Assembly: GCA_910577755.1 (NCBI GenBank)
Contig: CAJTNL010000007.1
Span: 40,675-104,674, forward strand
DNA from: an uncultured Eubacteriales bacterium
Lineage (GTDB): Bacteria; Bacillota; Clostridia; Oscillospirales; Acutalibacteraceae
Length of the DNA: 64,000 nt
Direction: 5' to 3'
Part shown: one piece after another, positions 17,900-27,102 of the stretch
Numbering within the stretch: the first letter of the stretch is position 1
Layout: each line of letters starts with the position of its first letter
Notes under the pieces: model-generated
What the model saw: the letters and a program-made list of their open reading frames with translations, nothing else
The model's database searches: none
Told to the model about the DNA's origin: nothing
Program-made: the position numbers and the translations under genes

Positions 17900-19981
17900 T
17901 TATTCTTCCTCCGCTTTTTCATAGCCGCATTCCGGTGTTATACAATAGTACTTTGGTTTTTTTCCTTTTTTCTTAAGTAAGGTTTTATTGCATTGCGGAC
18001 ATTTTTCCATCACCGGTTCGTCCCACGAAACAAAATCGCAATTAGGATATTCTTTACATCCATAAAAAATGCGGCCCTTTTTCGTTTTTTTGGCAATAAC
18101 ACGGCCGCCGCATTTAGGGCATTCCGCACCTGTTTCATTAATAATTTTTTTCACGTTCTTACACTCAGGATAACCGGGACACGCAATAAATCTACCATAA
18201 CGACCAGTCTTTACCACCATTTGCCGTCCGCACAACTCGCATATAATATCCGTTTTATCTTCCTCCAACTGAATTTTTACACCTTCCATCGCCTCTTTAG
18301 CTTTTTTCAATGTTTCTGAAAATTCATCATAGAAAACGTGTAGCTGTTGTGTCCATTCCTCTTTACCATGTTCAATCTCATCCAGTTCGCTTTCCACCTG
18401 AGCTGTAAATTTTACATTTACAATTTTAGGAAAACGCTCTTTCATAAGCTTGGTTATCACCTCTCCCAGCTCTGTTGGTTTTAACGTTTTGTTTTCACGA
18501 GTTATATATTCACGCGAGGTAATAGTAGAAATGGTGGTTGCATAAGTAGACGGCCGACCAATACCATTTTCTTCAAGTGCTTTGATCAAAGAAGCTTCTG
18601 TGTAGCGCGGCGGCGGTTGAGTAAAATGCTGATTACCCAAAAGCTCTTTACATTTTAGCAAAGTACCGTTTTCTAAAACTGGTAATGCGCTCTTTGCCTC
18701 CTCCTCTTCGTCTTTTCCCTCTTCATACAAAACCGTGTAACCATCAAAAGTCACGGTATATCCTGAGGCTTTAAAAATATATTGTTTAGCTTGAATATCT
18801 GCCTGCGTTGTGCTTTGTAAACAATTCGTCATCTGGCAGGCGATAAAACGCTCCCAAATCAGCTTATACAGTTTATATTGATCCCCTGTCAAACTGCTCC
18901 TAACTTGATCGGGCGACACATGAGGCATAGACGGACGTATTGCTTCATGTCCATCCTGTGCGTTAGCTTTCACCTTAAATTTGCGTGGTGTATCCGGAAG
19001 ATACTTTTTACCCCAACGTTCTAAAATATAATCAGCAGCCTCTTTTATAGCATCATCTGAAATACGCAGGGAATCTGTTCTCATATAAGTGATCAAACCC
19101 ACTGCACCCATATCTGCAACCTCAACACCCTCATACAATTCCTGTGCAACTTTCATTGTCCTGCGTGCCTGAAAACCAAGCTTGCGCGAAGCCTCTTGCT
19201 GCAAAGTAGAAGTAATAAACGGTGGGGCCGGAGATTTTCTTCGCGTACCCTTTTTTACTTTTACAACCTGGTATTCCACTCCTTCTAACTCTGCTAAAAT
19301 TTTATCTGCTTGCTCCTGATTAGTAATTTTAATCTTCCCCTCTACATCTCCGTAAAAAGAAGCAGGAAATGCTTTACGAGATCCTTTGGGAATAAATTTT
19401 GCATCTAATGACCAGTACTCCTCAGGCTCAAAAGCACGAATATCATTTTCACGATCTACAATTAGACGCACCGCTACTGATTGTACTCTGCCTCCAGAAA
19501 GCCCCCGCCTGATTTTTTGAGATAAAAACGGACTCAGTTTATAACCTACTAAACGGTCTAAAATACGGCGTGCCTGCTGAGCATTAACCAAATCCATATC
19601 AATTGAACGTGGATTCTCAATGCCGTTGGTAACTGCTGTTTTGGTAATCTCATTAAATGTAATGCGGTTGTAATCTTCCACATCTAATCCTAAAAGATAA
19701 GCTAAATGCCACGAAATGGCCTCACCCTCACGATCAGGGTCAGTTGCCAAATAAATTTTATCACTTTTATCTGCGGCTTCTTTGAGCTCTTGCACCAACT
19801 TTTCTTTACCTTTTATTACTTCATATTTTGGTTGAAAATCTTTTTTAATATCTACACTTAAACGGGTCTCCGGCAAATCTCGCACATGCCCCATAGATGC
19901 CACAACCTCAAAATCAGAACCGAGGTATTTTTTAATTGTTTTTGCTTTTGCAGGAGACTCAACAATTACTAATTTTGACAT
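17900..19981 (-). CDS. topA: DNA topoisomerase I
   Basis: 693 aa. It relaxes negative supercoils by transient single-strand breaks. The Toprim domain starts KLVIVESPAKAKTI and contains ATDPDREGEAISWHL; the active Tyr is in GLITYMRTDS near residue 297. Three C-terminal four-Cys zinc ribbons follow (CELC...CPGYPEC, CPKC...CKEYPNC, CPQC...CITPEC). The ribosome-binding site AAGGGTGG precedes the ATG. A 95-base gap separates it from dprA. Confidence 0.97.
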   Translation of the reverse strand: MSKLVIVESPAKAKTIKKYLGSDFEVVASMGHVRDLPETRLSVDIKKDFQPKYEVIKGKEKLVQELKEAADKSDKIYLATDPDREGEAISWHLAYLLGLDVEDYNRITFNEITKTAVTNGIENPRSIDMDLVNAQQARRILDRLVGYKLSPFLSQKIRRGLSGGRVQSVAVRLIVDRENDIRAFEPEEYWSLDAKFIPKGSRKAFPASFYGDVEGKIKITNQEQADKILAELEGVEYQVVKVKKGTRRKSPAPPFITSTLQQEASRKLGFQARRTMKVAQELYEGVEVADMGAVGLITYMRTDSLRISDDAIKEAADYILERWGKKYLPDTPRKFKVKANAQDGHEAIRPSMPHVSPDQVRSSLTGDQYKLYKLIWERFIACQMTNCLQSTTQADIQAKQYIFKASGYTVTFDGYTVLYEEGKDEEEEAKSALPVLENGTLLKCKELLGNQHFTQPPPRYTEASLIKALEENGIGRPSTYATTISTITSREYITRENKTLKPTELGEVITKLMKERFPKIVNVKFTAQVESELDEIEHGKEEWTQQLHVFYDEFSETLKKAKEAMEGVKIQLEEDKTDIICELCGRQMVVKTGRYGRFIACPGYPECKNVKKIINETGAECPKCGGRVIAKKTKKGRIFYGCKEYPNCDFVSWDEPVMEKCPQCNKTLLKKKGKKPKYYCITPECGYEKAEEE

Positions 19982-20076
19982 TGACCAACCACCCTTGTTA
20001 CATATATTTCTATTTTAAATAATTTTTGTATTTATCATTTATTATCCAAACAAATAAAACGATTATTATAAAATCA

Positions 20077-21279
20077 CTAAATTCCATTAGGCAAACTGTA
20101 CCGTCTGCCGGCATGAGAAACAATTGCACCGCATAATTCCAACTCTGTAAGTGTAATCAGGATACGTTGAGTTGAAAATCCTGTAAGCTGCTCTAATTCA
20201 CTAATATGCAAAGGCTGTCTGGTTAATTGACGATACAAAACATCACCATCTGGTGAAAGCGACGCTAATTGTATTGCGCTAACATCAGAGACATTTTCAT
20301 GCTTTAAGTTTACTTTGGCAAACTTATGCTCGTTATATAACGACAAATCCGCTGGTTTTTCATTTTTTATAATTAATTGCTGATTAGAAGATAATAACCG
20401 ATAGGACTTCTCATATTCCTCTAAAATATCCTGCGGTTTGGTAACGGGTTTCGCGCCCGCTTTCAATAAATTATTAACACCCTCTGAAACAGGATTATAA
20501 ATACCGCACGGTACCGCAAAAACATCTCTGTTTTGCTCTAAAGCAGTTCTGGCAGTAATCAAAGAACCACTTCTTTCAGCAGCCTCTACCACCAGCACTC
20601 CAACCGATAAGCCCGAAATAATACGATTGCGAATCGGAAAATTTCGTTTAATCGGCGGCATGTTTAATGGAAATTCAGACACAACGGCACCGTTCTTTGC
20701 AACAGCGTTTCTAATCGGCTCATTCTCCATTAAATATCTATAACCAATGCCACAGCCCAATACACAAATACACTGTCCATCTCCTAGTAATGCACCTTGG
20801 TGGGCAGCTGTATCAATACCTTTTGCACCACCGCTGATAATCACCATACCTGATTGTGCAAGCCGCATACTTAAATCAAATGCAATCTGTTTACCGGTAG
20901 TAGTCGCATTTCTTGTTCCAACCACTGCCAAGGCCGGCAAAATATCTACATTGGGTAGTGTTCCACGCACATATAGAACACTAGGTGGATTCTCTAACTC
21001 ACGCAGTAACTCTGGAAAAACCTCACAATCGGGGGTTATGGTTTGTAGACCTGCTTGTTCACTGGCATTAAGCAGAGCTTGCCCATCTTCTAAACTCGTA
21101 TCCGCTAGCATCTTCAACTCTTTTTGTGTAAATAGCCCTAACGATCTCCATTCCGTATGACCAACTTCATAAAACTGCTGTACATCGGAATAATACTCTA
21201 ACAAACGCTTTGGTTTAAAACTGCCTGCTCCTAGTGCAAGCTGCAACCATGCCCAATACGCTTTTCGGCTTACCGACAT
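20077..21279 (-). CDS. dprA: DNA-processing protein DprA
   Basis: 400 aa from MSVSRKAYWAWLQL, with GGAGG seven bases upstream. The frame is open to 21327 but without support. DprA loads RecA onto incoming single-stranded DNA during transformation. The Rossmann-fold core shows VVGTRNATTTGKQIA, SGGAKGIDTAAHQGAL, PIRNRIISGLSVGVLVVEAAERSGSL and a C-terminal winged-helix DprA domain. It overlaps the upstream methylase gene by 10 bases. The presence of dprA alone does not prove competence. Confidence 0.95.
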   Translation of the reverse strand: MSVSRKAYWAWLQLALGAGSFKPKRLLEYYSDVQQFYEVGHTEWRSLGLFTQKELKMLADTSLEDGQALLNASEQAGLQTITPDCEVFPELLRELENPPSVLYVRGTLPNVDILPALAVVGTRNATTTGKQIAFDLSMRLAQSGMVIISGGAKGIDTAAHQGALLGDGQCICVLGCGIGYRYLMENEPIRNAVAKNGAVVSEFPLNMPPIKRNFPIRNRIISGLSVGVLVVEAAERSGSLITARTALEQNRDVFAVPCGIYNPVSEGVNNLLKAGAKPVTKPQDILEEYEKSYRLLSSNQQLIIKNEKPADLSLYNEHKFAKVNLKHENVSDVSAIQLASLSPDGDVLYRQLTRQPLHISELEQLTGFSTQRILITLTELELCGAIVSHAGRRYSLPNGI

Positions 21280-22100
21280 GATGTTTCCTCCGGTTTTTGT
21301 TGTATTTTGCTTCTTACCATTTCCCACATTAAAATTGCTGCTGAAGTCGCTGCATTTAATGACTCTGCACGTCCTTTCATAGGAATAGTCACAGAAATAT
21401 CACAAGCCTTTATGGCTGTTTCGGTTAATCCATTCCCTTCATTTCCGATCAAAAGAACTGTGGGTTTAGAAAAATGAGTTGTCAGTATACTCTGCGCCGT
21501 TTCCGCCGGTACAGCACCCATAGCAGTAAAGCCCATATTCTGCAATTGCTTTACGGCAACGGCGGTATCTTTCTCCATATAACACGGCAATCGAAAAACA
21601 GCCCCCATACCGGCACGTAATGCTTTTGGGCTATAAATATCACAGCAATCCCCTAACAGCAATATCCCACTGATACCCAAAGCTTCAGCAGTACGCAAAA
21701 CAGCGCCCAAGTTAGCAGGATTCTGTATTTGCTCAAGAGCAACATACATGCCTGATGGATTCATATTGATTAATTTATGAGACTCGTCCGGTATGCGGCA
21801 TACGCAAAAAACACCTTGGCTGCTCTTCGTAGTAGAAAGAATTTGTGCAACATGCTCCTCAACAAGTTGACAGAAATGACACCGCTGCATGATTTTTGCA
21901 ATATAAGCCTCGTATTTCGCTTGTGCTGCCAGTGTAAAATAAACAGAAATAATTTCAATATTACTGAGCGCAGCATCGCAGCATAATCTTGCGCCTTCTA
22001 CTACAAATAAACCTTTTTTACGTCGGAATGATGCAGAATCTACTAATTTTGCAGCCAATTTGACCGCTTCATTTTTACGACTTTTAATAATTTCCAACAT
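21270..22100 (-). CDS. SpoU-family (TrmH/RlmB-like) RNA 2'-O-methyltransferase
   Basis: 276 aa from MLEIIKSRKNEAVK; the open frame begins at 22157 but the family starts here and a GGAG lies 11 bases upstream. The SPOUT knot motifs are near the C-terminus: IQNPANLGAVLRTAEALGIS, LLIGNEGNGL and IPMKGRAESLNAATSAAILM. An N-terminal substrate-binding segment (GLFVVEGARLC) marks the rRNA methylase subgroup that modifies 23S rRNA. The exact target cannot be read from sequence. It follows rplT in the translation operon. Confidence 0.9.
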   Translation of the reverse strand: MLEIIKSRKNEAVKLAAKLVDSASFRRKKGLFVVEGARLCCDAALSNIEIISVYFTLAAQAKYEAYIAKIMQRCHFCQLVEEHVAQILSTTKSSQGVFCVCRIPDESHKLINMNPSGMYVALEQIQNPANLGAVLRTAEALGISGILLLGDCCDIYSPKALRAGMGAVFRLPCYMEKDTAVAVKQLQNMGFTAMGAVPAETAQSILTTHFSKPTVLLIGNEGNGLTETAIKACDISVTIPMKGRAESLNAATSAAILMWEMVRSKIQQKPEETSCR

Positions 22101-22168
22101 AAAATAAAAATCTCCGTGTAACCAAAATTTGCGCCCGAGGCATTCCCCCGAGCGCAACTATAGCTTTT

Positions 22169-22522
22169 TTATAGAGCAGCTTTTGCTGTCTCTACCAGTG
22201 CGGTAAAAGCTGCAGGATCTGCAACTGCAATCTCAGCGAGCATTTTGCGGTTTAAAGCAACATTGGCTTTTTTTAGACCATTCATAAAAGTAGAATAGTT
22301 CATACCGTTAAGTTGTGCTGCAGCAGAGATACGAGTAATCCATAGACGGCGAAAATCTCTTTTTCTATGTTTACGACCAATATATGCATAGTTACCAGAC
22401 TTCATAACAGCCTGTTTCGCCATTTTAAAATGCTTACTTTTTGCACCCCAATAGCCTTTTGCCAGCTTTAAAACTTTTTTTCTTCTTTTGCGTGTTGCCA
22501 ACGCACCTTTAATACGTGCCAT
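22169..22522 (-). CDS. rplT: Ribosomal protein L20
   Basis: 117 aa, full length. It starts MARIKGALATRKRRKKVLKLAKG and shows the typical FRRLWITRISAAAQ and GMNYSTFMNGLKKA blocks. L20 assembles early onto 23S rRNA and in Firmicutes also represses the infC-rpmI-rplT operon by binding its leader. It is the last ribosomal gene of that operon. Confidence 0.98.
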   Translation of the reverse strand: MARIKGALATRKRRKKVLKLAKGYWGAKSKHFKMAKQAVMKSGNYAYIGRKHRKRDFRRLWITRISAAAQLNGMNYSTFMNGLKKANVALNRKMLAEIAVADPAAFTALVETAKAAL

Positions 22523-22581
22523 GATATATTACCTCCAATATTCAGTCAACGATCATTTATATTGACTTTAAGCGAGAATTC

Positions 22582-22779
22582 TTATTTATAAGGAATCATT
22601 CTTTTTACTGCTGCTACATTGGTTTTATCAGCAGTAACAGTTTGTCTCAAACCTCTTTTGCGTTTGGTGGTCTTTTTATTGAGAATATGCGATTTATTCG
22701 CATGTGCGCGAATAACCTTTCCATTTTTAGATAATTTAAAACGCTTTTTAGCGCCGGAATGTGTTTTAATTTTAGGCAT
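22582..22779 (-). CDS. rpmI: Ribosomal protein L35
   Basis: 65 aa, MPKIKTHSGAKKRFKLSKNG at the start and very basic throughout, the standard L35 length. It sits between infC and rplT with an AAGGAGG ribosome-binding site. Confidence 0.98.
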   Translation of the reverse strand: MPKIKTHSGAKKRFKLSKNGKVIRAHANKSHILNKKTTKRKRGLRQTVTADKTNVAAVKRMIPYK

Positions 22780-22806
22780 GAGTTGATCCTCCTTAATTAT
22801 TTAACA

Positions 22807-23325
22807 TCACTTTGTTGGTTTGGTTGCAAGAAACATTAGCATATTACGACCTTCTAGTTTAGCGGGTTTTTCGATATTAGCGTATTCCTCCAAAGCCTTA
22901 GCAAAACGATTCATAATATCGTATCCATGCTGAGGGTGTCCCATTTCTCTGCCGCGAAAACGGATGGAAACTTTCACTTTATCTCCACTTTTAAGAAAAC
23001 GCATGGCATGACTGACTTTCGTATTAAAGTCATGAGTATCAATATTTAGAGAAAGTCTAATTTCTTTAATATCTACAACATGTTGATTCTTTCTTGCCTC
23101 TTTCTCACGCTTGGTCTGTTCAAATTTGAACTTACCGTAGTCAATAATTTTGCACACAGGCGGCGTAGCCTGCGGTGCAATTTTTACAAGATCCATATTC
23201 TTTTCCACTGCCAATTCAAAAGCTTTTACAGTAGACATAATGCCAAGCTGACTGCCGTCAGAATCAATCACACGGACTTCTTTGTCACGGATTTCCTCGT
23301 TAATTTGTAGATCTTTGCTGCTAAT
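22807..23325 (-). CDS. infC: Translation initiation factor IF-3 (ATT start)
   Basis: 172 aa when started at the ATT at 23325-23323, giving ISSKDLQINEEIRDKEVRVI. GGAGGTG lies 7 bases upstream. The open frame continues to 23478, but that part is the regulatory leader. IF-3 keeps ribosomal subunits apart and proofreads start codons; its own rare ATT/AUU start lets it repress itself. Landmarks are VRVIDSDGSQLG, DLVKIAPQATPPVCKIIDYGK and the C-domain KEIRLSLNIDTHDF and RFRGREMGH. Confidence 0.96.
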   Translation of the reverse strand: MSSKDLQINEEIRDKEVRVIDSDGSQLGIMSTVKAFELAVEKNMDLVKIAPQATPPVCKIIDYGKFKFEQTKREKEARKNQHVVDIKEIRLSLNIDTHDFNTKVSHAMRFLKSGDKVKVSIRFRGREMGHPQHGYDIMNRFAKALEEYANIEKPAKLEGRNMLMFLATKPTK

Positions 23326-23511
23326 GGTTACGCACCTCCAAAAATATATCGTGAGCATGATAATTGCAAATGTAAAAAACGTGGATAGAATCTTCCATCC
23401 ACGCATCAATAAACATACTACTCCCGCAAAAACACATGAGAGATATTGATTATTGACCCGTGTCGGACAGCACCCCACAGGTGAGAGCGCATATGCTCTT
23501 CTTTATTTTAC
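23326..23511 (-). promoter_or_regulatory. infC operon leader, probably L20-binding attenuator
   Basis: About 185 nt of untranslated leader lie between the predicted transcription start and the infC ATT. It holds a small hairpin at the 5' side (AGAGC/GCTCT around 23485-23500), a GC-rich central part and a strong terminator hairpin before the infC ribosome-binding site. In Bacillus and relatives L20 binds this leader and promotes premature termination. I see the architecture, not the exact L20 site. Confidence 0.65.
23374..23403 (-). terminator. Intrinsic attenuator in the infC leader
   Basis: CGTGGATgGAAG pairs with its complement across 23380-23403, and on the minus strand it is followed directly by a run of six T at 23379-23374. 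It ends about 50 bases before the infC start. Confidence 0.8.
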
Positions 23512-23517
23512 TTAATT

Positions 23518-23546
23518 ATTCTAACAAGTTACTTATCATTTGTCAA
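23518..23546 (-). promoter_or_regulatory. Sigma-A promoter of infC-rpmI-rplT
   Basis: TTGACA, a 17-nt spacer and TAGAAT on the minus strand, close to consensus. The -35 region lies at the very end of addA. Confidence 0.8.
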
Positions 23547-26500
23547 GTATAAATTTTCTCCATTCTCCCGTTACCGCTTGATTATAATCAAAGGAATACA
23601 GCAGACACTCTTTGACTGGTTTTATAAAAGTTTGCTCCATTGCAAAGGCATATAACTCCAACTGGGTACGATATCTGTCCCACAATTTGCTCACATCAAA
23701 TACACGGTCTGTTTTAAAATCCACAATAATCAGTTGCCCTTCTTCTTCAAATACACAGTCAACGGCCCCCTGTAAAATAACGGTTTCTTCTTGCAAACTC
23801 TGCGGAAGAGAGACCTCTATCTTTGAAAGCGGCATCTCTATCATAAAACGCTTTTCCCTTTTTAACCAGTTAGCTTGGTTCATTCGTTTGCCAAGGTCAC
23901 TTGTAAAAAAGCGCTCTACTTTTTTTACATCTACTGCCTGCGCTTGCTTCGGCGTTAAAAAACCTTGCATCATCATACGTTCGCACTCAGCCTTTGCATT
24001 GCTTTCTGCAAGTTTATAATCAGCAAATTGCATAAATTGATGCAATGCGATACCTCGTTCTGCAGGCGTTAACCCAAAACCACTCATAAATCTTGGACGA
24101 GATAAAGCAATCGTTTCTTGTAAATTCTGCTCTGCCAGTCCTGACGCTGTAACTTTTGCCGGTAGTTTTGTCAATAGTATTTGCGGATACTGAAAATCTA
24201 ATTGCTGCTGTAAACGTTTCAGTAAATCCTCATCTACCGGTATTATTTCTTCTTCCTGCTCTCTTTCTTCCTGTATATCTTCCACTTTTGAAGGCAGTAC
24301 CACATTAATGTTCCACTGTTGTTCGGAACTGTACTGTATCATAATATTGTTAGCCATAATACGCTCTCGCAGCTTATAACCGTCTGGATGGCACAATGCA
24401 CAGGAAATTAGCCAATCTGCAAAGCTGGAAGCACGCCCTACCACAAACGGTTTCTGCTTGCCATCAATGCTTAATTGAGATACTGCTTTTTCTAAGCGTT
24501 TGTCTAAATTTTTAAGCGCTGCTACCATAATCAGTTTCTCTTTTGCACGGGTCATAGCAACATATAAAATTCGCATTTCCTCCGAAATTTTTTCTCGATT
24601 TATTTCCAAAGCAATGGCTTCTCTAGGTAATGTTGTGTATCTACAATATGTTTGAAAGTCACGTAATTTTACGCCCAGTCCTAGATACGGGTGCAATAAA
24701 GCATCGCTTTGCTCACGATTAAACTGCTGACCACAACGCGCCAGTATACAAATAGGAAACTCCAACCCTTTTGAACGATGAATACTCATAATTTTAACAG
24801 CATCTGCCGTTTCAGCTATGACAGAAGCTGAAGGTAAATCGGCATCTTGCTTCTGTAAGCGATCAATATAACGGATAAATCCGGATAAACCGTGGTAGCC
24901 TGCCTGCTCAAATTGTTTTGCATACTCAATCAGCATTTGTAAATTTGCTAATCGACCTTGTCCATATCGCATAGTTTGCACCATATGGAGATAACCACTT
25001 TTCTGATAAATTACTTGAAGTAAGCGATCAGCCGGCATAGTGGCCGCCATAGTGCGATATTGCTCTAGATCGTTTAAAAACGCTGCTACTTGCATATGAT
25101 GATTACTAAATTTTTGGCATGCCAAATACAGAGATTGTTTTCTATTGCCTTCACGCACCAACGCCATATCGTCTACAGTGAGACCATAAATAGGACTCAT
25201 TAAAACCGCCGCTAAAGCAATATCCTGTAAAGGATTATCTATTACTCGTAACAACGATAGTATCACTGCAATTTCAACTGTGCTAAAAAATCCATTTTTT
25301 GTATCCGTCCATGCAGGAATACCCTGCTTTTCCAATTCCCTGGCATAGTCGGAGGCATGTCTGTTAGCGCTGCGCAACAAAATACAGAAATCTCCATAGC
25401 GCACAGGACGCTGCTTACCATTTTCTGTAATGAGAAAGCCTTCATTCATCATTTTATGAATGGTATTTGCTATATGAATACTTTCGACAGTTGAAATGTT
25501 TTCTTCAGTTTCCTCTTGAACCGCCCCCAGGTCAATCAAATCCAACATTGTTTGACACCCTTCATGTGCAGGATACTGCGCTCCTGATACCAACCATTCT
25601 TTACCCTTATAAGCAACATCCCCAACATGGGATGACATAATTTGAGAAAATACAAAATTAATAGTATCTGTAACCGTATTACGAGAACGAAAGTTTTTAT
25701 CTAACACCAAATAAGCCGGATATATGTCCAATTCTCTCCGATACTCTTGAAAACTCTGTTTGCGCTCTAAAAATATCTTTGGCATCGCTTGACGAAAGCT
25801 ATAAATACTTTGCTTTACGTCACCAACCATAAATAAATTTCGCTCATTTTGAGAAACGGCGCGAAATAACATATCTTGCGTTTGATTGGTATCTTGGTAT
25901 TCGTCTACCATCACTTCATCAAATTGCTCTGACAACCTTTCTGCTTCCTGTGTACGCACAAAGCCGTCTTTCGTATTTTTTACCAGCAGCTTTAACGTCC
26001 AATGCTCCAAATCTCCAAAATCTGCAGCGTTGCGCTCTGCTTTTAGACCTTGTAATACCTCCGCAAACTGATTTGTGATATCAATCAGCTTTTGTACTAT
26101 TGGTGATAAATGGGATAAATCTTCCTTTGTTTCTTTTTCAGTTACGCAAAACAGTTTCGAAAGCTTTTTATAAATCGTCTCTTTGGCTTGCTCTCTGCAA
26201 TTACTGATCTGCATCTTTAGCGTATCTTCTTTGTAACCCCGTAAGGTTGGTAAACGAGCAAAAGAAACGTGAATCACCTTATCCGAAATTTCGTCCCATG
26301 TTCCAGATTCTACCGTTTCTTTCAGCTTACATAACTCTGCAAGATCCCCTTGAAAAGTTCCCTCATAGGCTTCCAATATTTTTGTATCCCCCCGCATGAG
26401 CATCAAAGCATGGGTAATCAGCGAGATACAGTAATCAATTGCTTCCTTAGCATACCGCAAAAGCGTTTCGCCCCATACGGTACTGGCTACATTCTGTACG

Positions 26501-27102
26501 TCGAAATACATGGCTGCTGTTTCTTTCAGCCATTTTTCAGGAAATGGATGGGAACGTGTAAACATATACAAATCCTCTATCATTTGTATCATTCGGTTGT
26601 CATCACGATCAGAGGTAAACGCCTCAATTAAATCAGAAAAAGCCTTATCCTGATGTTCGTAATTCCACTCCATCACCTGTGCAATCGCTTTGCTTTTCAA
26701 TAAAGTCAATTCACTGTCATCCACAATGCGAAAGTCTGGAGAAATATTTAATTTATAAAAATTTTGACGTACAATTTCGCTACAAAAGCTATGGATAGTA
26801 CTGATTTGCGCATGCGCCAATAATAATTGCTGACGTTGTAAACGGCGATTAAAAGGGTTCTCGGAAAGTAACCGGCTTAGCTCTGCTGCAATACGCTCCC
26901 GCATTTCTACCGCCGCCGCTTTAGTAAAGGTCACAACCAGCAATTTATCCGCATCACTGGGATGTACTGGATCTGTCAGTCGCTCTATCACTCTTTGTAC
27001 CAACACAGCAGTTTTTCCAGAACCTGCCGCTGCGGATACCAGCAGTGTGCCTCTCCGTGCATCAATCGCATTTTGCTGCTCCTGCGTCCACACTCTGTTC
27101 AT
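23536..27102 (-). CDS. addA: ATP-dependent helicase/nuclease subunit A
   Basis: 1188 aa from MNRVWTQEQQNAI, chosen because GGAGGTG precedes this ATG; the frame is open to 27135. AddA is the UvrD-type 3'-5' helicase and one of two nucleases of the AddAB enzyme, which resects double-strand ends to Chi-like sites for RecA. Walker A is SAAAGSGKTAV near residue 30, Walker B MVDEYQDTNQTQD near 420, and MSIHRSKGLEFPI and YVAMTRAKEKL follow. The C-terminal RecB-type nuclease shows LQGAVDCVFEEEGQ and IVDFKTDRV. It overlaps addB by 41 bases. Confidence 0.97.
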   Translation of the reverse strand: MNRVWTQEQQNAIDARRGTLLVSAAAGSGKTAVLVQRVIERLTDPVHPSDADKLLVVTFTKAAAVEMRERIAAELSRLLSENPFNRRLQRQQLLLAHAQISTIHSFCSEIVRQNFYKLNISPDFRIVDDSELTLLKSKAIAQVMEWNYEHQDKAFSDLIEAFTSDRDDNRMIQMIEDLYMFTRSHPFPEKWLKETAAMYFDVQNVASTVWGETLLRYAKEAIDYCISLITHALMLMRGDTKILEAYEGTFQGDLAELCKLKETVESGTWDEISDKVIHVSFARLPTLRGYKEDTLKMQISNCREQAKETIYKKLSKLFCVTEKETKEDLSHLSPIVQKLIDITNQFAEVLQGLKAERNAADFGDLEHWTLKLLVKNTKDGFVRTQEAERLSEQFDEVMVDEYQDTNQTQDMLFRAVSQNERNLFMVGDVKQSIYSFRQAMPKIFLERKQSFQEYRRELDIYPAYLVLDKNFRSRNTVTDTINFVFSQIMSSHVGDVAYKGKEWLVSGAQYPAHEGCQTMLDLIDLGAVQEETEENISTVESIHIANTIHKMMNEGFLITENGKQRPVRYGDFCILLRSANRHASDYARELEKQGIPAWTDTKNGFFSTVEIAVILSLLRVIDNPLQDIALAAVLMSPIYGLTVDDMALVREGNRKQSLYLACQKFSNHHMQVAAFLNDLEQYRTMAATMPADRLLQVIYQKSGYLHMVQTMRYGQGRLANLQMLIEYAKQFEQAGYHGLSGFIRYIDRLQKQDADLPSASVIAETADAVKIMSIHRSKGLEFPICILARCGQQFNREQSDALLHPYLGLGVKLRDFQTYCRYTTLPREAIALEINREKISEEMRILYVAMTRAKEKLIMVAALKNLDKRLEKAVSQLSIDGKQKPFVVGRASSFADWLISCALCHPDGYKLRERIMANNIMIQYSSEQQWNINVVLPSKVEDIQEEREQEEEIIPVDEDLLKRLQQQLDFQYPQILLTKLPAKVTASGLAEQNLQETIALSRPRFMSGFGLTPAERGIALHQFMQFADYKLAESNAKAECERMMMQGFLTPKQAQAVDVKKVERFFTSDLGKRMNQANWLKREKRFMIEMPLSKIEVSLPQSLQEETVILQGAVDCVFEEEGQLIIVDFKTDRVFDVSKLWDRYRTQLELYAFAMEQTFIKPVKECLLYSFDYNQAVTGEWRKFILDK

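Noticed and set aside
23326..23478. N-terminal extension of IF-3
   Set aside because: The 51 extra codons overlap the attenuator leader, have no family similarity, and the ATT start has a good ribosome-binding site.
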